Assembly (NCBI GenBank): GCA_026987195.1
Contig: JALSNC010000116.1
Span: forward strand, 1 to 45,262
Direction of reading: 5' to 3'
DNA length: 45,262 nucleotides
From: Desulfobulbaceae bacterium
GTDB taxonomy: Bacteria; Desulfobacterota; Desulfobulbia; Desulfobulbales; Desulfobulbaceae
Shown: positions 33,594 through 42,281 of the stretch, piece by piece
Layout: every line of letters begins with the position of its first letter
How positions within the stretch are numbered: the first letter of the stretch is position 1
Translations under genes and position numbers: made by a program
The notes under the pieces: generated by a model
Database searches by the model: none
What the model was told of the DNA's origin: nothing
The model's input: only the letters and a program-made list of their open reading frames with translations

Positions 33594-35303
33594 ATGAAAA
33601 GATTTTCCCTACTACTCGGTATTGCCGTGTCCGCCCTGCTGCTGCTCAGTTCCGGCGCAATGGCGGTGGATGCGAAGCTGAGTGCAAAGACCCTGAAGGC
33701 GGGCAGTCCTATCACCGTCGAGGGCAGCATCGATCCCGGCCAGGACCTGTTCCTGGTCATCTCCACCGAAAAGCTGTTCAAGCCATCGGATGCACCCGGA
33801 CCCAAGGAAAAGAAGCGGCTGACCAATGGCAAGAATGGCAAGAATGCCTTTGGCGATACCGCCATCCCGCCGAACTATTACGTTCTCACCAATGTCCCCG
33901 GGACACTGGCCACCCCCATCGAGGTATGGAAGGGGCAGACCGACGGCCCGTTCGCCTTTCCGCCATTCAAGTACAAAGTCAAGGTCAACAAGATCAAGAA
34001 ATGGAACGAGATCGGGGACGAGGAGCATAAGGCCGACCGCGTCCGCGCCATGCTCGGTCCCATCAACAGCGAGGCGCAGTGGAAGTTCCTGATCTTCACC
34101 CATGAGAAGAAGTTCGGCATCAATACCATCTCCAAGGAGAAGCCCCTTGGCGGCGGTAATGCCCGTATGATCATGACCGACTTCAACAAGCAGCCCGAGG
34201 CCTGGAACAAGGGCGTCACCCTGACCCTGGACAAGAGTACGGGCAAGTTCACCGCCACCATGACCCCGTACAAGAACCTGGCTCCCGGCACCCAGATGGC
34301 GGTCTATGTCAACGGTCAGAAGATGGATTCCTTCACCATCGAGAAGTCGACCTTCTTCTTCAGGACCGGTAATGTCTACATGAACCCGCTCATCGTCTTC
34401 GGCGGCGCCTTCATCATCGGTGTCCTGTTCGTCATCATGGGCGCGGCCGGCGGCCTGTTCACCGCCGCCTTCCAGATCACGGTCATCGGCACCAAGGGTC
34501 CGGTGGGTATCAATGCCGGGAACACCATCAAGCCCACCAACCTGTTCCTGACCCTGTGTTCGCCGATCACCGGTCTGATGAACTACTTCAAGGAGAAGCG
34601 GTTCGCCTATCCGGTGGCCATCCCCTTTGCCATCGGTATCGTCACCGGCGCCTTTTTCATCGGTCCGCCGCTGTCGGCCAAGTACCTGAACCTGGCTGCC
34701 TTCAAGTTCTATCTCGGTATCATCTGTCTGGTTATCGGTATCAAGCTGTTCACCGAGTCCCTGCCCGGGTCCATTGAAAAGAAAAAGGCCATGAAGGCCA
34801 TTGTCCAGAAGTTCAACGCCGCGGTCAAGGAGGCCAAGGAGTCGGGCAAGGCCATGGAGATGGGCAAGATCGAGTTCGACAAGTTCAACTTCATCTCCTT
34901 TGACATGCGCTTCTGGGGCGAGACCTTTGTCGCCCGGCCGCTGATGATGCTCATCGGTGGTATCATCATGGGGGTCATTGCCTCCTCCTTCGGTGTCGGC
35001 GGCGGTTTCATGTTCATGCCGTTCATGACCACCCTGGTGGGCTATCCCATGTACCTGGCCGTGCCCATCGCCCTGGCAGGTACCTTTGCCACCTCCACCG
35101 GCGGCATTGCCAAGTACGCCCTGATGGGCTACCAGCCTGACTGGCTGATGGCAGCCCTGATCGCTGCCGGCGCCATGTGCGGCGGTATGGTCGGCCCCAA
35201 GATCCAGAAGAAGCTGCCTGAGATCTTCCTCAAGCGGATGCTGGCTCTGGCCCTGATCATCGTTTTCATGAAGTACACCAGCCTGATTCCGTTCATGCGG
35301 TAA
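33594..35303 (+). CDS. TSUP (TauE/SafE) family exporter with large periplasmic domain
   Basis: The 569-residue protein has a signal peptide (1-24, cleavage after GAMA), a soluble periplasmic region of about 235 residues with immunoglobulin-like beta features (SAKTLKAGSPITVEGSIDPG), then a TSUP membrane domain (from about 262 to the end). That domain carries FGGAFIIGVLFVIMGAAGG and FGVGGGFMFMPFMTTLVGYP, the two halves typical of the family, joined by a cytoplasmic loop (KKAMKAIVQKFNAA). TSUP members move sulfite, sulfonates or other anions; the exact cargo is unknown. GAGGAGG 6 bp upstream fixes the ATG. It follows the two-component unit and precedes a sulfur-type molybdoenzyme, so sulfur-anion transport is a reasonable inference. 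Confidence 0.9.
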   Translation: MKRFSLLLGIAVSALLLLSSGAMAVDAKLSAKTLKAGSPITVEGSIDPGQDLFLVISTEKLFKPSDAPGPKEKKRLTNGKNGKNAFGDTAIPPNYYVLTNVPGTLATPIEVWKGQTDGPFAFPPFKYKVKVNKIKKWNEIGDEEHKADRVRAMLGPINSEAQWKFLIFTHEKKFGINTISKEKPLGGGNARMIMTDFNKQPEAWNKGVTLTLDKSTGKFTATMTPYKNLAPGTQMAVYVNGQKMDSFTIEKSTFFFRTGNVYMNPLIVFGGAFIIGVLFVIMGAAGGLFTAAFQITVIGTKGPVGINAGNTIKPTNLFLTLCSPITGLMNYFKEKRFAYPVAIPFAIGIVTGAFFIGPPLSAKYLNLAAFKFYLGIICLVIGIKLFTESLPGSIEKKKAMKAIVQKFNAAVKEAKESGKAMEMGKIEFDKFNFISFDMRFWGETFVARPLMMLIGGIIMGVIASSFGVGGGFMFMPFMTTLVGYPMYLAVPIALAGTFATSTGGIAKYALMGYQPDWLMAALIAAGAMCGGMVGPKIQKKLPEIFLKRMLALALIIVFMKYTSLIPFMR

Positions 35304-35625
35304 CGGCTCTGCAGATCAATGTAACCTCAATCCGGCGCAACAGGCCGCCATCGGCCTGTTGCGCCCGTTGTCGATGGTCGCCGCCACGGTGGCGGCCGTC
35401 CGTCGGCCGCGAACTCGTTTTTGGCTGAAGCAAGATCTTCCCGGTCCCGGTGGCCAGGGTGAAACCCTTGCCGGGCTGCAGGAGGAACAGAGGTATCAGG
35501 GAAGACACCCCCGCCGCCGGCGGACGTGGCATGAATGCGTCTGCGAACGGGTGTTGTTGTCCGGCCTGTGGCAGGAGGATTTCCGGGCCAGGCCGGTATA
35601 CTGTGACAATACGAAGGAGAACAAC
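35304..35625. other. Spacer between TSUP and molybdoenzyme genes
   Basis: 322 bp with a strong hairpin at 35335-35364 and a second short one (GCCGCC/GGCGGC, 35380-35396). The last part holds the GAAGGAGA ribosome-binding site of the molybdoenzyme. A TATACT hexamer lies near 35597 but lacks a good -35 partner. Confidence 0.5.
35335..35364 (+). terminator. Strong hairpin after TSUP gene
   Basis: GCGCAACAGGCCG (35335-35347) pairs perfectly with CGGCCTGTTGCGC (35352-35364) around a 4 nt loop. There is no T-run after it, so termination may be partial or it may protect the 3' end of the mRNA. Confidence 0.65.
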
Positions 35626-37743
35626 ATGAAAAAATCTGTGTACTCTATGTGTGGAATGTGCACGGTTCGCTGCCCGATTCGAGTCGAGGTCGAGGACAAC
35701 CGGGTCACATGGATCGAGGGCAATCCGCACCTGCTCGATCACGCCCTCTGCGCGAAAGGGTCCGCCGGCATGGCACTGGTGGATGATGATGAACGTCCCC
35801 GCCAGCCTCTGATCAGGGAAGGCGGACGGGGCGCCGGACGCTGGCAGAAGGTGAGCTGGCCCACGGCCTATGACTACATCACCGAACGACTGAAGAAGAT
35901 CAAGAGCGAGTATGGCCCCGAATCGGTGGTGCTCTCCTCGCGGGGCGGTCCCTGGCAGAACATGTACAAGACCTTCATCCACGCCTTTGGCTCGCCCAAC
36001 TACACCAACCACGACTGCACCTGCGGCCGCAATACCCATCACGCCAGCCTCTCCATCAACGGCGTCGGCCGCAAGGGCTTCATCTACGACATCAAGAACA
36101 GCCGCCACATGGTGCTGTTCGGCCGCAACTACTTCGCCTCCCTGCAGATCGCCCAGGGCAACCAGCTTCTGGACATGCTCGACAAGGGCGGCAGACTCAC
36201 CTACGTCGATGTCCGCCAGACCATGACCGGCATCAAGGCCACCCGTTTCTTCCAGGTCCGGCCCGGTACCGACTATGCACTGGCCCTGGGCATGATCCAC
36301 GAGATCATCAAGCGGGGAATCTATGACAAGGAGTTCATCGATCGCTACGTGAGTGGTTTCGACGAACTCTGCACCTTTATCGAGGAGTACACCCCGGCCT
36401 GGGCAGCCAAGGAGTGCGGGGTCAAGGAAAAGGCTATCCTCGCCTTCATCGATGAGGTGGCCGAGGACATGCCGAAGGTCATCTTTCATCCGGGCTGGAA
36501 CCTGTCGCGCTACAAGGATTCCTTCTATGTCAGCCGGGCCCTGCATCTGCTCAACGTACTCATGGGCAACATCGAGGTCGAGGGCGGTCTCATCATCCCC
36601 AAGGGTGCCGGCGACTGCGGGTTCAAGGGCATCCGCATGCTCGACTGTCCCAAGCCTGACATCAAGCGGGGTGACGGCGTGGGATGGAAGTACAAGCATT
36701 TCGACAAGGGCCCGGGCCTGGCCCACCTCTTCTTCGATGCCATGCGCACCGAGGATCCCTATCCCATCAAGGCCTGGATCGCCATGCGCCACGATCCCTT
36801 TACCGGCATGCCCGAGCCGCAGCGCCAGAAGCTGCTCTTTGACAACTGTGATCTCCTGGTCTCCATCGACACCCATTACAGCGAATTCGGCTGGTATGCC
36901 GACGTCATCCTGCCCGAGTCCACCTACCTGGAGCGGGATAACCCCATTGCCCTGCAGAAGGGCACCAAGCCGCGGCTGATCGTGCGCCGCAAGGCCGTGG
37001 ATCCCAAGTATGATACCAAGCCGGGATGGGAGATCTTCAAACAGCTCGCCGACCGGCTCGACATCAGCGAGTATTTTCCATACAACACCATCGAGGACCT
37101 GTATGCCTGGCAGCTCGAGGGGACCGGCTATTCCATCGAGGATTTCGAGGAAAAGGGATTCATCGAGCTCACCGACAAGCCGCTGCCCCTCTACGAACGG
37201 GACAAGCTCGACGGTCAGTTCAAGACCCCGTCGGGCAAGATCGAGATCATCAGCAAAAAACTCACCGAAGCCGGCCTGGAGTCGCTCAAACCCTACAGGT
37301 CGCCCAACAAACCGCCCAAGGGCATGTTCCGCCTGGTTTACGGCCGTTCCGCGGTCCATACCCATGGCCATACCATGAACAATCCCCTGCTCGAGGAACT
37401 GATGCCGGAGAATTCCCTCTGGATCAACAGGCGGGCTGCAGCCAAGCTGGGCATCGAGGATGGTGACCTTGTCGATGTCACTGCACAGAACGCCAGCTAT
37501 TCCGGTACGATCCATGCCTATGTGACCGAGTTCATTCACCCGGAGGCGGTCTACACGGTCCATGGTTTCGGGCGCCAGATTCCGCTCCAGACCAGGTCCT
37601 ATCATGCAGGACTCAGCGACCAGAAGCTGATGGCCGGCAAACTCGACGACTGGGACAAGGCCGGGGGGGCCATCAACCTCTGCGAGGCCTTTGTCTTTGT
37701 GCAGCGCAGTACACGGAACCCGAAGAGGAGGGTTGAGTTATGA
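35626..37743 (+). CDS. Molybdopterin oxidoreductase, PsrA/PhsA-like catalytic subunit
   Basis: The 705-residue protein belongs to the DMSO-reductase superfamily. The N-terminal 4Fe-4S motif is C9-x2-C12-x3-C16-x25-C42. NHDCTCGRNTH (Cys131/133) lies where PsrA/PhsA enzymes have their Mo-ligand cysteine. The C-terminal molydopterin-binding domain (about 575-690) includes VYGRSAVHTHGHTMNN and SLWINRRAAAKLGIEDGDLVDV. Family members reduce thiosulfate, polysulfide or tetrathionate, or run in reverse. Unlike most of them it has no twin-arginine signal and starts directly at the Fe-S motif, so it should be cytoplasmic. The stop overlaps the ferredoxin subunit gene (ATGA). There is no membrane anchor gene of NrfD type nearby. 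The substrate is unproven. Confidence 0.9.
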   Translation: MKKSVYSMCGMCTVRCPIRVEVEDNRVTWIEGNPHLLDHALCAKGSAGMALVDDDERPRQPLIREGGRGAGRWQKVSWPTAYDYITERLKKIKSEYGPESVVLSSRGGPWQNMYKTFIHAFGSPNYTNHDCTCGRNTHHASLSINGVGRKGFIYDIKNSRHMVLFGRNYFASLQIAQGNQLLDMLDKGGRLTYVDVRQTMTGIKATRFFQVRPGTDYALALGMIHEIIKRGIYDKEFIDRYVSGFDELCTFIEEYTPAWAAKECGVKEKAILAFIDEVAEDMPKVIFHPGWNLSRYKDSFYVSRALHLLNVLMGNIEVEGGLIIPKGAGDCGFKGIRMLDCPKPDIKRGDGVGWKYKHFDKGPGLAHLFFDAMRTEDPYPIKAWIAMRHDPFTGMPEPQRQKLLFDNCDLLVSIDTHYSEFGWYADVILPESTYLERDNPIALQKGTKPRLIVRRKAVDPKYDTKPGWEIFKQLADRLDISEYFPYNTIEDLYAWQLEGTGYSIEDFEEKGFIELTDKPLPLYERDKLDGQFKTPSGKIEIISKKLTEAGLESLKPYRSPNKPPKGMFRLVYGRSAVHTHGHTMNNPLLEELMPENSLWINRRAAAKLGIEDGDLVDVTAQNASYSGTIHAYVTEFIHPEAVYTVHGFGRQIPLQTRSYHAGLSDQKLMAGKLDDWDKAGGAINLCEAFVFVQRSTRNPKRRVEL

Positions 37744-38192
37744 ACAGGTACATGATCCATCTCAATTCCAAACGTTGTATTGGCTGCCATGGCTGCGAGG
37801 TCCACTGCAAGACCAACAAGCGTCTGCCCGTGGGGCCCATTCTCTGCGAGATCGACCACGAACCGCTCAAACCGGTGAAGGGCGTGCCCAAGACCGAGTT
37901 TTCGTTCCGGTCATGCTATCACTGTGACGACCCCTTCTGTGTGCCGGTCTGTCCGACCCAGGCCATGGTCAAGCGTGAGGACGGCATCGTCTACGTGGAC
38001 CAGGAGAAATGTATCGGCTGCATGGCCTGCGCCGGTGCCTGTCCGTGGACCATCCCGCAGCTCAACCCGGCCACCGGCAAGGCCATCAAGTGCGACTACT
38101 GCATGGACAGGCTGGACCAGGGGCTGAAACCCGCCTGTGTCACCAAGTGCACCACCCATGCCCTGAAGTTTGTCCGCCTGGAGGTGGTCTAG
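37740..38192 (+). CDS. 4Fe-4S ferredoxin subunit (PsrB/DmsB-like)
   Basis: The 150-residue electron-transfer subunit has four cysteine groups that can hold four 4Fe-4S clusters: C13/16/19/23, C59/62/67/71, C91/94/97/101 and C118/121/133/137. It passes electrons to or from the molybdoenzyme encoded just upstream, with which it overlaps by 4 bp. It has no signal peptide and no membrane helix, in agreement with a cytoplasmic complex. A terminator closes the pair. Confidence 0.93.
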   Translation: MNRYMIHLNSKRCIGCHGCEVHCKTNKRLPVGPILCEIDHEPLKPVKGVPKTEFSFRSCYHCDDPFCVPVCPTQAMVKREDGIVYVDQEKCIGCMACAGACPWTIPQLNPATGKAIKCDYCMDRLDQGLKPACVTKCTTHALKFVRLEVV

Positions 38193-38249
38193 GCAGGTGG
38201 TGGTCCCCATCGGGGACGTGCTTGAAAAATATCTGTCATCAGATACAAT

Positions 38250-38276
38250 GGGGTGCTCTCGGAGCACCCCGTTTTT
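38250..38276 (+). terminator. Intrinsic terminator after the molybdoenzyme operon
   Basis: GGGGTGCTC (38250-38258) pairs with GAGCACCCC (38262-38270) around a 3 nt loop, followed by GTTTTT. This ends the psrA/psrB-like transcript before the next gene. Confidence 0.9.
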
Positions 38277-38430
38277 GTCGGAACCCGGAAGCCGGGGGGA
38301 AGAAAGCGGAAGAGTTGCCGCCCGCGGCGATGAGAACAGTCTTCTTCAGCCGTTGCTTCGGGGTGAATAATTTCCTGTGGATGGGACCTGGTCATCCGGT
38401 CCGCTGCCACCATGGCAAGGTGTAGCGCAG

Positions 38431-39018
38431 ATGGAACTTCTCAACAGTCTCCTCAATGGGCTTTACTACGGGCTGATCGCTCCATTCTTCCGTTTCTGTT
38501 CCAGCATCCTCACCCTCCTGCTCATCCGCCCCATGACCCTGTTCCATCTGCCCCCGTGGCTGCAGGTGGTTGTGGTGGCCGTACTGGTCGCCCTGTTTGC
38601 CTTCCTGATGCGACGGCTCCTCCGGGTCGATGAACGGGTCGAGGAGTTCAATCGCCGCTTTGCCGAGAAACGCAGAGAGCAGCAGGAACTTCGCCATATC
38701 CCCGACAAGTACAGCCGCGATGCGCTGTACCGGACCACCGACGAGGAACTTAACGAGGAGTACAACACCTTTATCGCCTACCACTATGCCCGCTATGTCA
38801 TGATCTACATGCTGCCGCTCTTCCTTGTCCTGGCGTGGCTCAACTCCGTGTTCTCCACCTCCTGGCTCGTGGCCAGGTATGGTCATCCCTTTATCGTCAC
38901 CCTGCCTGAGAACAGCTTCGGTATCAGCGGGCTCTCCGTCACCTTCATCTTTCTCCTTGCCTATATTCTCACCCTGGTTGTCGGTTTTCGCATACAGCGC
39001 CGGGGCAGAAACCGCTGA
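38431..39018 (+). CDS. Membrane protein with internal charged coiled coil, unknown
   Basis: The 195-residue protein has membrane helices at about 10-35, 43-62, 125-147 and 168-187, with a charged helical segment between (about 63-120: RRLLRVDERVEEFNRRFAEK, then EELNEEYNTFIAYHYARYVMIYMLP). The layout helix-long coiled coil-helices resembles EMC3/DUF106 or YidC (Oxa1) superfamily insertases, but the similarity is by topology only. The ATG at 38431 with AAGGTG upstream is preferred; a GTG at 38377 gives 18 more residues. A small inverted repeat (39018-39035) abuts the stop. Confidence 0.6.
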   Translation: MELLNSLLNGLYYGLIAPFFRFCSSILTLLLIRPMTLFHLPPWLQVVVVAVLVALFAFLMRRLLRVDERVEEFNRRFAEKRREQQELRHIPDKYSRDALYRTTDEELNEEYNTFIAYHYARYVMIYMLPLFLVLAWLNSVFSTSWLVARYGHPFIVTLPENSFGISGLSVTFIFLLAYILTLVVGFRIQRRGRNR

Positions 39019-39227
39019 TCCTCCGGGTGGAGGATGACGGCCGGTTGCCTGGCCATGTCCGTTCGCGGACGGCGGGGAGAGCCTGTATTTGCAGCCATTT
39101 TTTATCCTGTCCGCCGGTCCGGGCAGAAAAAACCGGTCTATTGTTCTCTGTCTGGTCCGCCTTTTGTATGGATCAGGCTGGCTGACGCAGATTTCTGTTC
39201 TCCGTCCCGGCACCCTGTGAGCAAGAG

Positions 39228-39271
39228 TTCACCGCTATCGGAAACCGCCTAAAAAGACAGGCTCTTTTACC
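39228..39271. repeat. Short dispersed repeat, copy 2
   Basis: It starts TTCACCGCTATCGG and continues with CCGCCTAAAAAG and CTCTTTTACCCC; it is the second copy of the 44 bp sequence at 27404. The AAAAAG/CTTTT complementarity is retained although individual bases differ. Confidence 0.55.
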
Positions 39272-39415
39272 CCTGTGAGCATCAGCAGCCTGTCTGTGTT
39301 CCTGGCGGCGTGGCCATAATTTTTTTCTGTCCGGTTCATTTATTGAAAGTGATATGGTATAGTCATCCCGATGAGAAAGGCTCCTGAATGACACTGGGCG
39401 GACAGCTTTTGCAGG

Positions 39416-39582
39416 GTAAGCGCTCACAGGAGCCGCACGGAGTCTTCGCTTACCTCTTTGCACGGTCGTGCCTGCCCGCACAGGCAGGCTATCGGAGTCT
39501 CCCTGCGGTCGCTTACCTGCGGCCAGGCACGCCTGCACAGGTAAGCGCGGACTCCCAATCTGCGGCTCCTGAGAGCGCTTAC
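39416..39582. repeat. Palindromic intergenic element, family 1, copy F (complete, 167 bp)
   Basis: The outer 22 bp arms match at 21 positions: GTAAGCGCTCACAGGAGCC at 39416 and GGCTCCTGAGAGCGCTTAC ending at 39582. The inner stem CGTGCCTG (39467-39474) / CAGGCACG (39524-39531) encloses the conserved loop with GGCTATCGGAGTCTC. GTAAGCG or its complement CGCTTAC occurs four times, so the element can fold in alternative ways. The same downstream flank as in copies B and G follows to about 39638. Confidence 0.87.
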
Positions 39583-39737
39583 ACCATTGTGGTCGGATAA
39601 CCCGATGGTTGGCCATCCCGTGAGGGGGTGCTTTGCAGGGCAGAGGGGGATGACGGGATGATCATGTCCGTCACGGGCAGTGATCTTCCGGCCTGATCCG
39701 GGAAACAGGATGTGGTCAATGCCGGCCGGGATGTGAA

Positions 39738-40121
39738 ATGACTGAAAAACGCCGATTTGCCAGGGTGCTCTTTGAACGGACAGTGCGGTTTTCCCTGCAC
39801 GGCGTTGCCTATGCCGGGATGAAGATCCGCGACCTGAGCATTGGCGGTCTCTTTGTCCGGGGTGATTTTCCCGACGCCCGCCCGGGGGATCGTTTTCGGC
39901 TCGAACTGCATGAAACCGGGCGTCATTCCTGTCTTATTCTCCACTTCGGTGCCCGGATCGTGCGGGTGGAAGAAGACGGCATTGGCCTGCGTTTTACCGA
40001 TATGACCGAAGACGCCTACAGGTTTCTCCAGACCATGGTGCTCTATTACACCGAGGATCCTTACGGGGTCGCCAGAGAGTTCCTGGAGGACTTTCCCGGC
40101 AGTTCATCTGCCGGGACCTGA
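39738..40121 (+). CDS. PilZ domain c-di-GMP-binding protein
   Basis: The 127-residue protein is a stand-alone PilZ domain. The N-terminal RRFARV provides the RxxxR c-di-GMP motif and DLSIGGLFV the D/NxSxxG motif. The C-terminal about 25 residues extend beyond the domain. It is a likely receptor for c-di-GMP, for which the window encodes a turnover enzyme (9277-10953). mlaE begins 59 bp later, so it could share a transcript with the phospholipid-trafficking genes. Confidence 0.9.
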   Translation: MTEKRRFARVLFERTVRFSLHGVAYAGMKIRDLSIGGLFVRGDFPDARPGDRFRLELHETGRHSCLILHFGARIVRVEEDGIGLRFTDMTEDAYRFLQTMVLYYTEDPYGVAREFLEDFPGSSSAGT

Positions 40122-40180
40122 TCCGATGATAGCGCCACTGCAGGAAAACCAACGTTGAACCGTCCGATGGGTACTGCCGT

Positions 40181-41008
40181 ATGAACAATTCGCATTCCAT
40201 GCCAGAAGAGACACCGCTGCTGTTGCGGCCCTTTGCGGCCCTGGGCGACACGGTGCTCTACCTGCTGACCGATCTCGGCCGGATGGGGATCTACCTCTTT
40301 GCCTCGCTGCTCGGGGTCTTCAGGCGGCCGTTCCGTTTCGGCGAGCTGGTCAAGCAGTTACGTTTCATCGGTGCCGGATCCATTTCGGTCATCTTTTTCA
40401 CTGCCCTTTCCTCGGGCATGGTCCTTGGGCTGCAGGGGTACTATTCACTGCACAAGTTCGGTGCCGAGGGGATGCTCGGCTCTGCGGTGTCCCTGACTCT
40501 GATCATGGAGCTCGGTCCCATCCTCACCGCTCTCATGGTGACCGGCCGCGCCGGTTCCGCCATGTGCGCCGAGATCGGTATCATGCGGATCTCCGAGCAG
40601 ATCGATGCCCTGGAGTGCATGGCCATTGATCCGTTTCGCTATCTCATCTCCCCCAAGCTCCTGGCCACCCTGATCTCGGTACCCCTGCTCACGGCCATCT
40701 TTGATGTTGTCGGCATATTTGGCGGCTACCTGGCCGGAGTCAAGCTGATGGGGGTCAGTTCCGGGTCCTATTTCAACGGTATGATGCAGAGCGTGACCAA
40801 TCACGACATACGCCTCGGCATCATCAAGTCCTTTGTTTTTGCCCTGCTCCTGGTCTGGATCTGCAGTGGTCGCGGCTATTTTGTCCAGCGGATCAGGGGG
40901 GCCGGCTTCGGTGCCGAGAGTGTCTCCAAGGTGACCACCCAGGCCGTCGTCCTGTCGTCCATCTCTGTGCTGATCTTTGACTATCTGCTGACCGCGATCC
41001 TTCTCTGA
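40181..41008 (+). CDS. mlaE: Phospholipid ABC transporter permease MlaE
   Basis: MlaE is the inner-membrane permease of the Mla system, which moves phospholipids between the inner and outer membranes. The 275-residue protein has the MlaE family features: [40 protein letters not shown] with [19 protein letters not shown], and a run of membrane helices to the end. MlaF is encoded 4 bp downstream. No separate mlaB (STAS) gene is visible. Confidence 0.95.
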   Translation: MNNSHSMPEETPLLLRPFAALGDTVLYLLTDLGRMGIYLFASLLGVFRRPFRFGELVKQLRFIGAGSISVIFFTALSSGMVLGLQGYYSLHKFGAEGMLGSAVSLTLIMELGPILTALMVTGRAGSAMCAEIGIMRISEQIDALECMAIDPFRYLISPKLLATLISVPLLTAIFDVVGIFGGYLAGVKLMGVSSGSYFNGMMQSVTNHDIRLGIIKSFVFALLLVWICSGRGYFVQRIRGAGFGAESVSKVTTQAVVLSSISVLIFDYLLTAILL

Positions 41009-41012
41009 GGCA

Positions 41013-41834
41013 ATGACCCGATCCATTGATGCGAAGACAAGTGAACCGGTGATCCGGTTCGAGGAGGTCACCAAGTCCTTTGGTGACCGCAGGCGGAGGC
41101 ACGTGGTGCTCAACAGGGTCAGTTTTTCCATTCCGCGCGGCAGGACCACGGTCATCGCCGGCGGTTCCGGCCAGGGCAAGAGCGTGACGCTGAAACTGAT
41201 CCTCGGCCTGATGCGCCCCGACAGCGGTCACATCTACGTGGATGATCTGGACGTGACCACCCTGCGGGGGGCTGAGCTGCGGAGCCTGCGCACCAGGTTC
41301 GGGGTCCTGTTCCAGGGTGCGGCCCTGTTCGACTCCCTGACTGTGTTCGAGAATATCGCCCTGCCGCTCAGGGAGCGGACCAGGCTCTCCGAAGAGGAGA
41401 TCCGGGAGCGGGTCATGGCGACCCTGCGGCAACTGGAACTTGACGGCCATGAGGAGAAGTTTCCGGCCCAGCTCAGCGGTGGCATGAAGAAACGGGTCGG
41501 CCTGGCAAGGGCCCTGCAGCTCGACCCGGAGATCGTGCTCTTTGACGAGCCGACCACCGGCCTGGATCCGGTGATGACCCAGGAGATCTACGAACTCTTC
41601 AGCCGGACACAGAAGCGGTTGGGATATACGGCGGTCATTGTCAGTCACGACATTCCCAAGGTCTTTGACCTGGCGGACCGGATCATTCTCCTCAACCGGG
41701 GAGAGGTCGATGTCTTTAATGATATAGAGGAAATTGTCCATTCAACAAAGCCCTATATCCGTGAGTTCGCGGAGATGACCATGGGGGAGCTGTTTGGAGG
41801 CAATTCCGGGGAAAAAGGGTGTGCAGATGAATAA
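41013..41834 (+). CDS. mlaF: Phospholipid ABC transporter ATPase MlaF
   Basis: The 273-residue ATPase energises MlaE. It carries Walker [10 protein letters not shown]-loop in [17 protein letters not shown], signature LSGGM, Walker [14 protein letters not shown] and the switch histidine in VIVSHD. The short N-terminal extension ([12 protein letters not shown]) and the C-terminal YIREFAEM segment are typical of Mla-type ATPases. The 3' end overlaps mlaD by 8 bp. Confidence 0.96.
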   Translation: MTRSIDAKTSEPVIRFEEVTKSFGDRRRRHVVLNRVSFSIPRGRTTVIAGGSGQGKSVTLKLILGLMRPDSGHIYVDDLDVTTLRGAELRSLRTRFGVLFQGAALFDSLTVFENIALPLRERTRLSEEEIRERVMATLRQLELDGHEEKFPAQLSGGMKKRVGLARALQLDPEIVLFDEPTTGLDPVMTQEIYELFSRTQKRLGYTAVIVSHDIPKVFDLADRIILLNRGEVDVFNDIEEIVHSTKPYIREFAEMTMGELFGGNSGEKGCADE

Positions 41835-42276
41835 TTCACGGGTTGAGATCTTTGTGGGCGTGTTCCTGGTACTGGGCCTGCTCGCCTTTGGCTGGCTGGC
41901 CCTGCAACTGGGTGAGATTCCCTGGCTGAATGCCGGCCGGACCTATGTTCTCAAGGCGGATTTTGACAATATCTCCGGGGTCAAGTCCGGGGCCGAGGTA
42001 CAGGTCGCCGGCGTGGTGGTGGGAACGGTGCTCGACCTCAGGCTCACCGAAGACGGTCTTGCCGAGGCAACACTGCAGATTGACCGCAGGGTCGCGGTGC
42101 CGGTTGATTCGATCGCCTCGGTCAAGTCGCAGGGAATCATCGGCGACAAGTACATCCAGATCACCCTGGGCGGGGACGAGGAGAACTACAAGCCGGGCGG
42201 CACCATCACCGATACCGAGTCTTCGGTGGACCTGGAGTCGCTCATTTCCAAATTTGCCTTTGGTCAGGTGAAATAG
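41827..42276 (+). CDS. mlaD: MCE-domain phospholipid-binding protein MlaD
   Basis: The 149-residue protein has one N-terminal membrane helix (about 7-29) and a periplasmic MCE domain (about 38-115, [23 protein letters not shown] in overlapping pieces). MlaD hexamers channel lipid between MlaFE and the periplasm. The ATG at 41827 overlaps the mlaF end and has an AAGGGTG box; a longer frame from 41794 lies inside mlaF. The stop is 5 bp before mlaA. Confidence 0.95.
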   Translation: MNNSRVEIFVGVFLVLGLLAFGWLALQLGEIPWLNAGRTYVLKADFDNISGVKSGAEVQVAGVVVGTVLDLRLTEDGLAEATLQIDRRVAVPVDSIASVKSQGIIGDKYIQITLGGDEENYKPGGTITDTESSVDLESLISKFAFGQVK

Positions 42277-42281
42277 ACATC

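Larger units (their letters stand above)
39019..39737. other. Long intergenic region with two repeats
   Basis: 719 bp without a supported gene. It starts with a 7 bp hairpin at 39018-39035 (ATCCTCC/GGAGGAT), then holds short repeat copy 2 (39228-39271) and family 1 copy F (39416-39582) with its conserved flank to about 39638. A TTCATT-17 bp-TATAGT pair around 39336-39364 is a weak promoter candidate. Confidence 0.6.

Noticed and set aside
35293-37605. A very long open frame (about 770 codons) on the minus strand opposite the molybdoenzyme
   Set aside because: The plus strand carries the recognisable enzyme with conserved motifs. In GC-rich DNA the antisense frame often stays open; the minus product has no family features.
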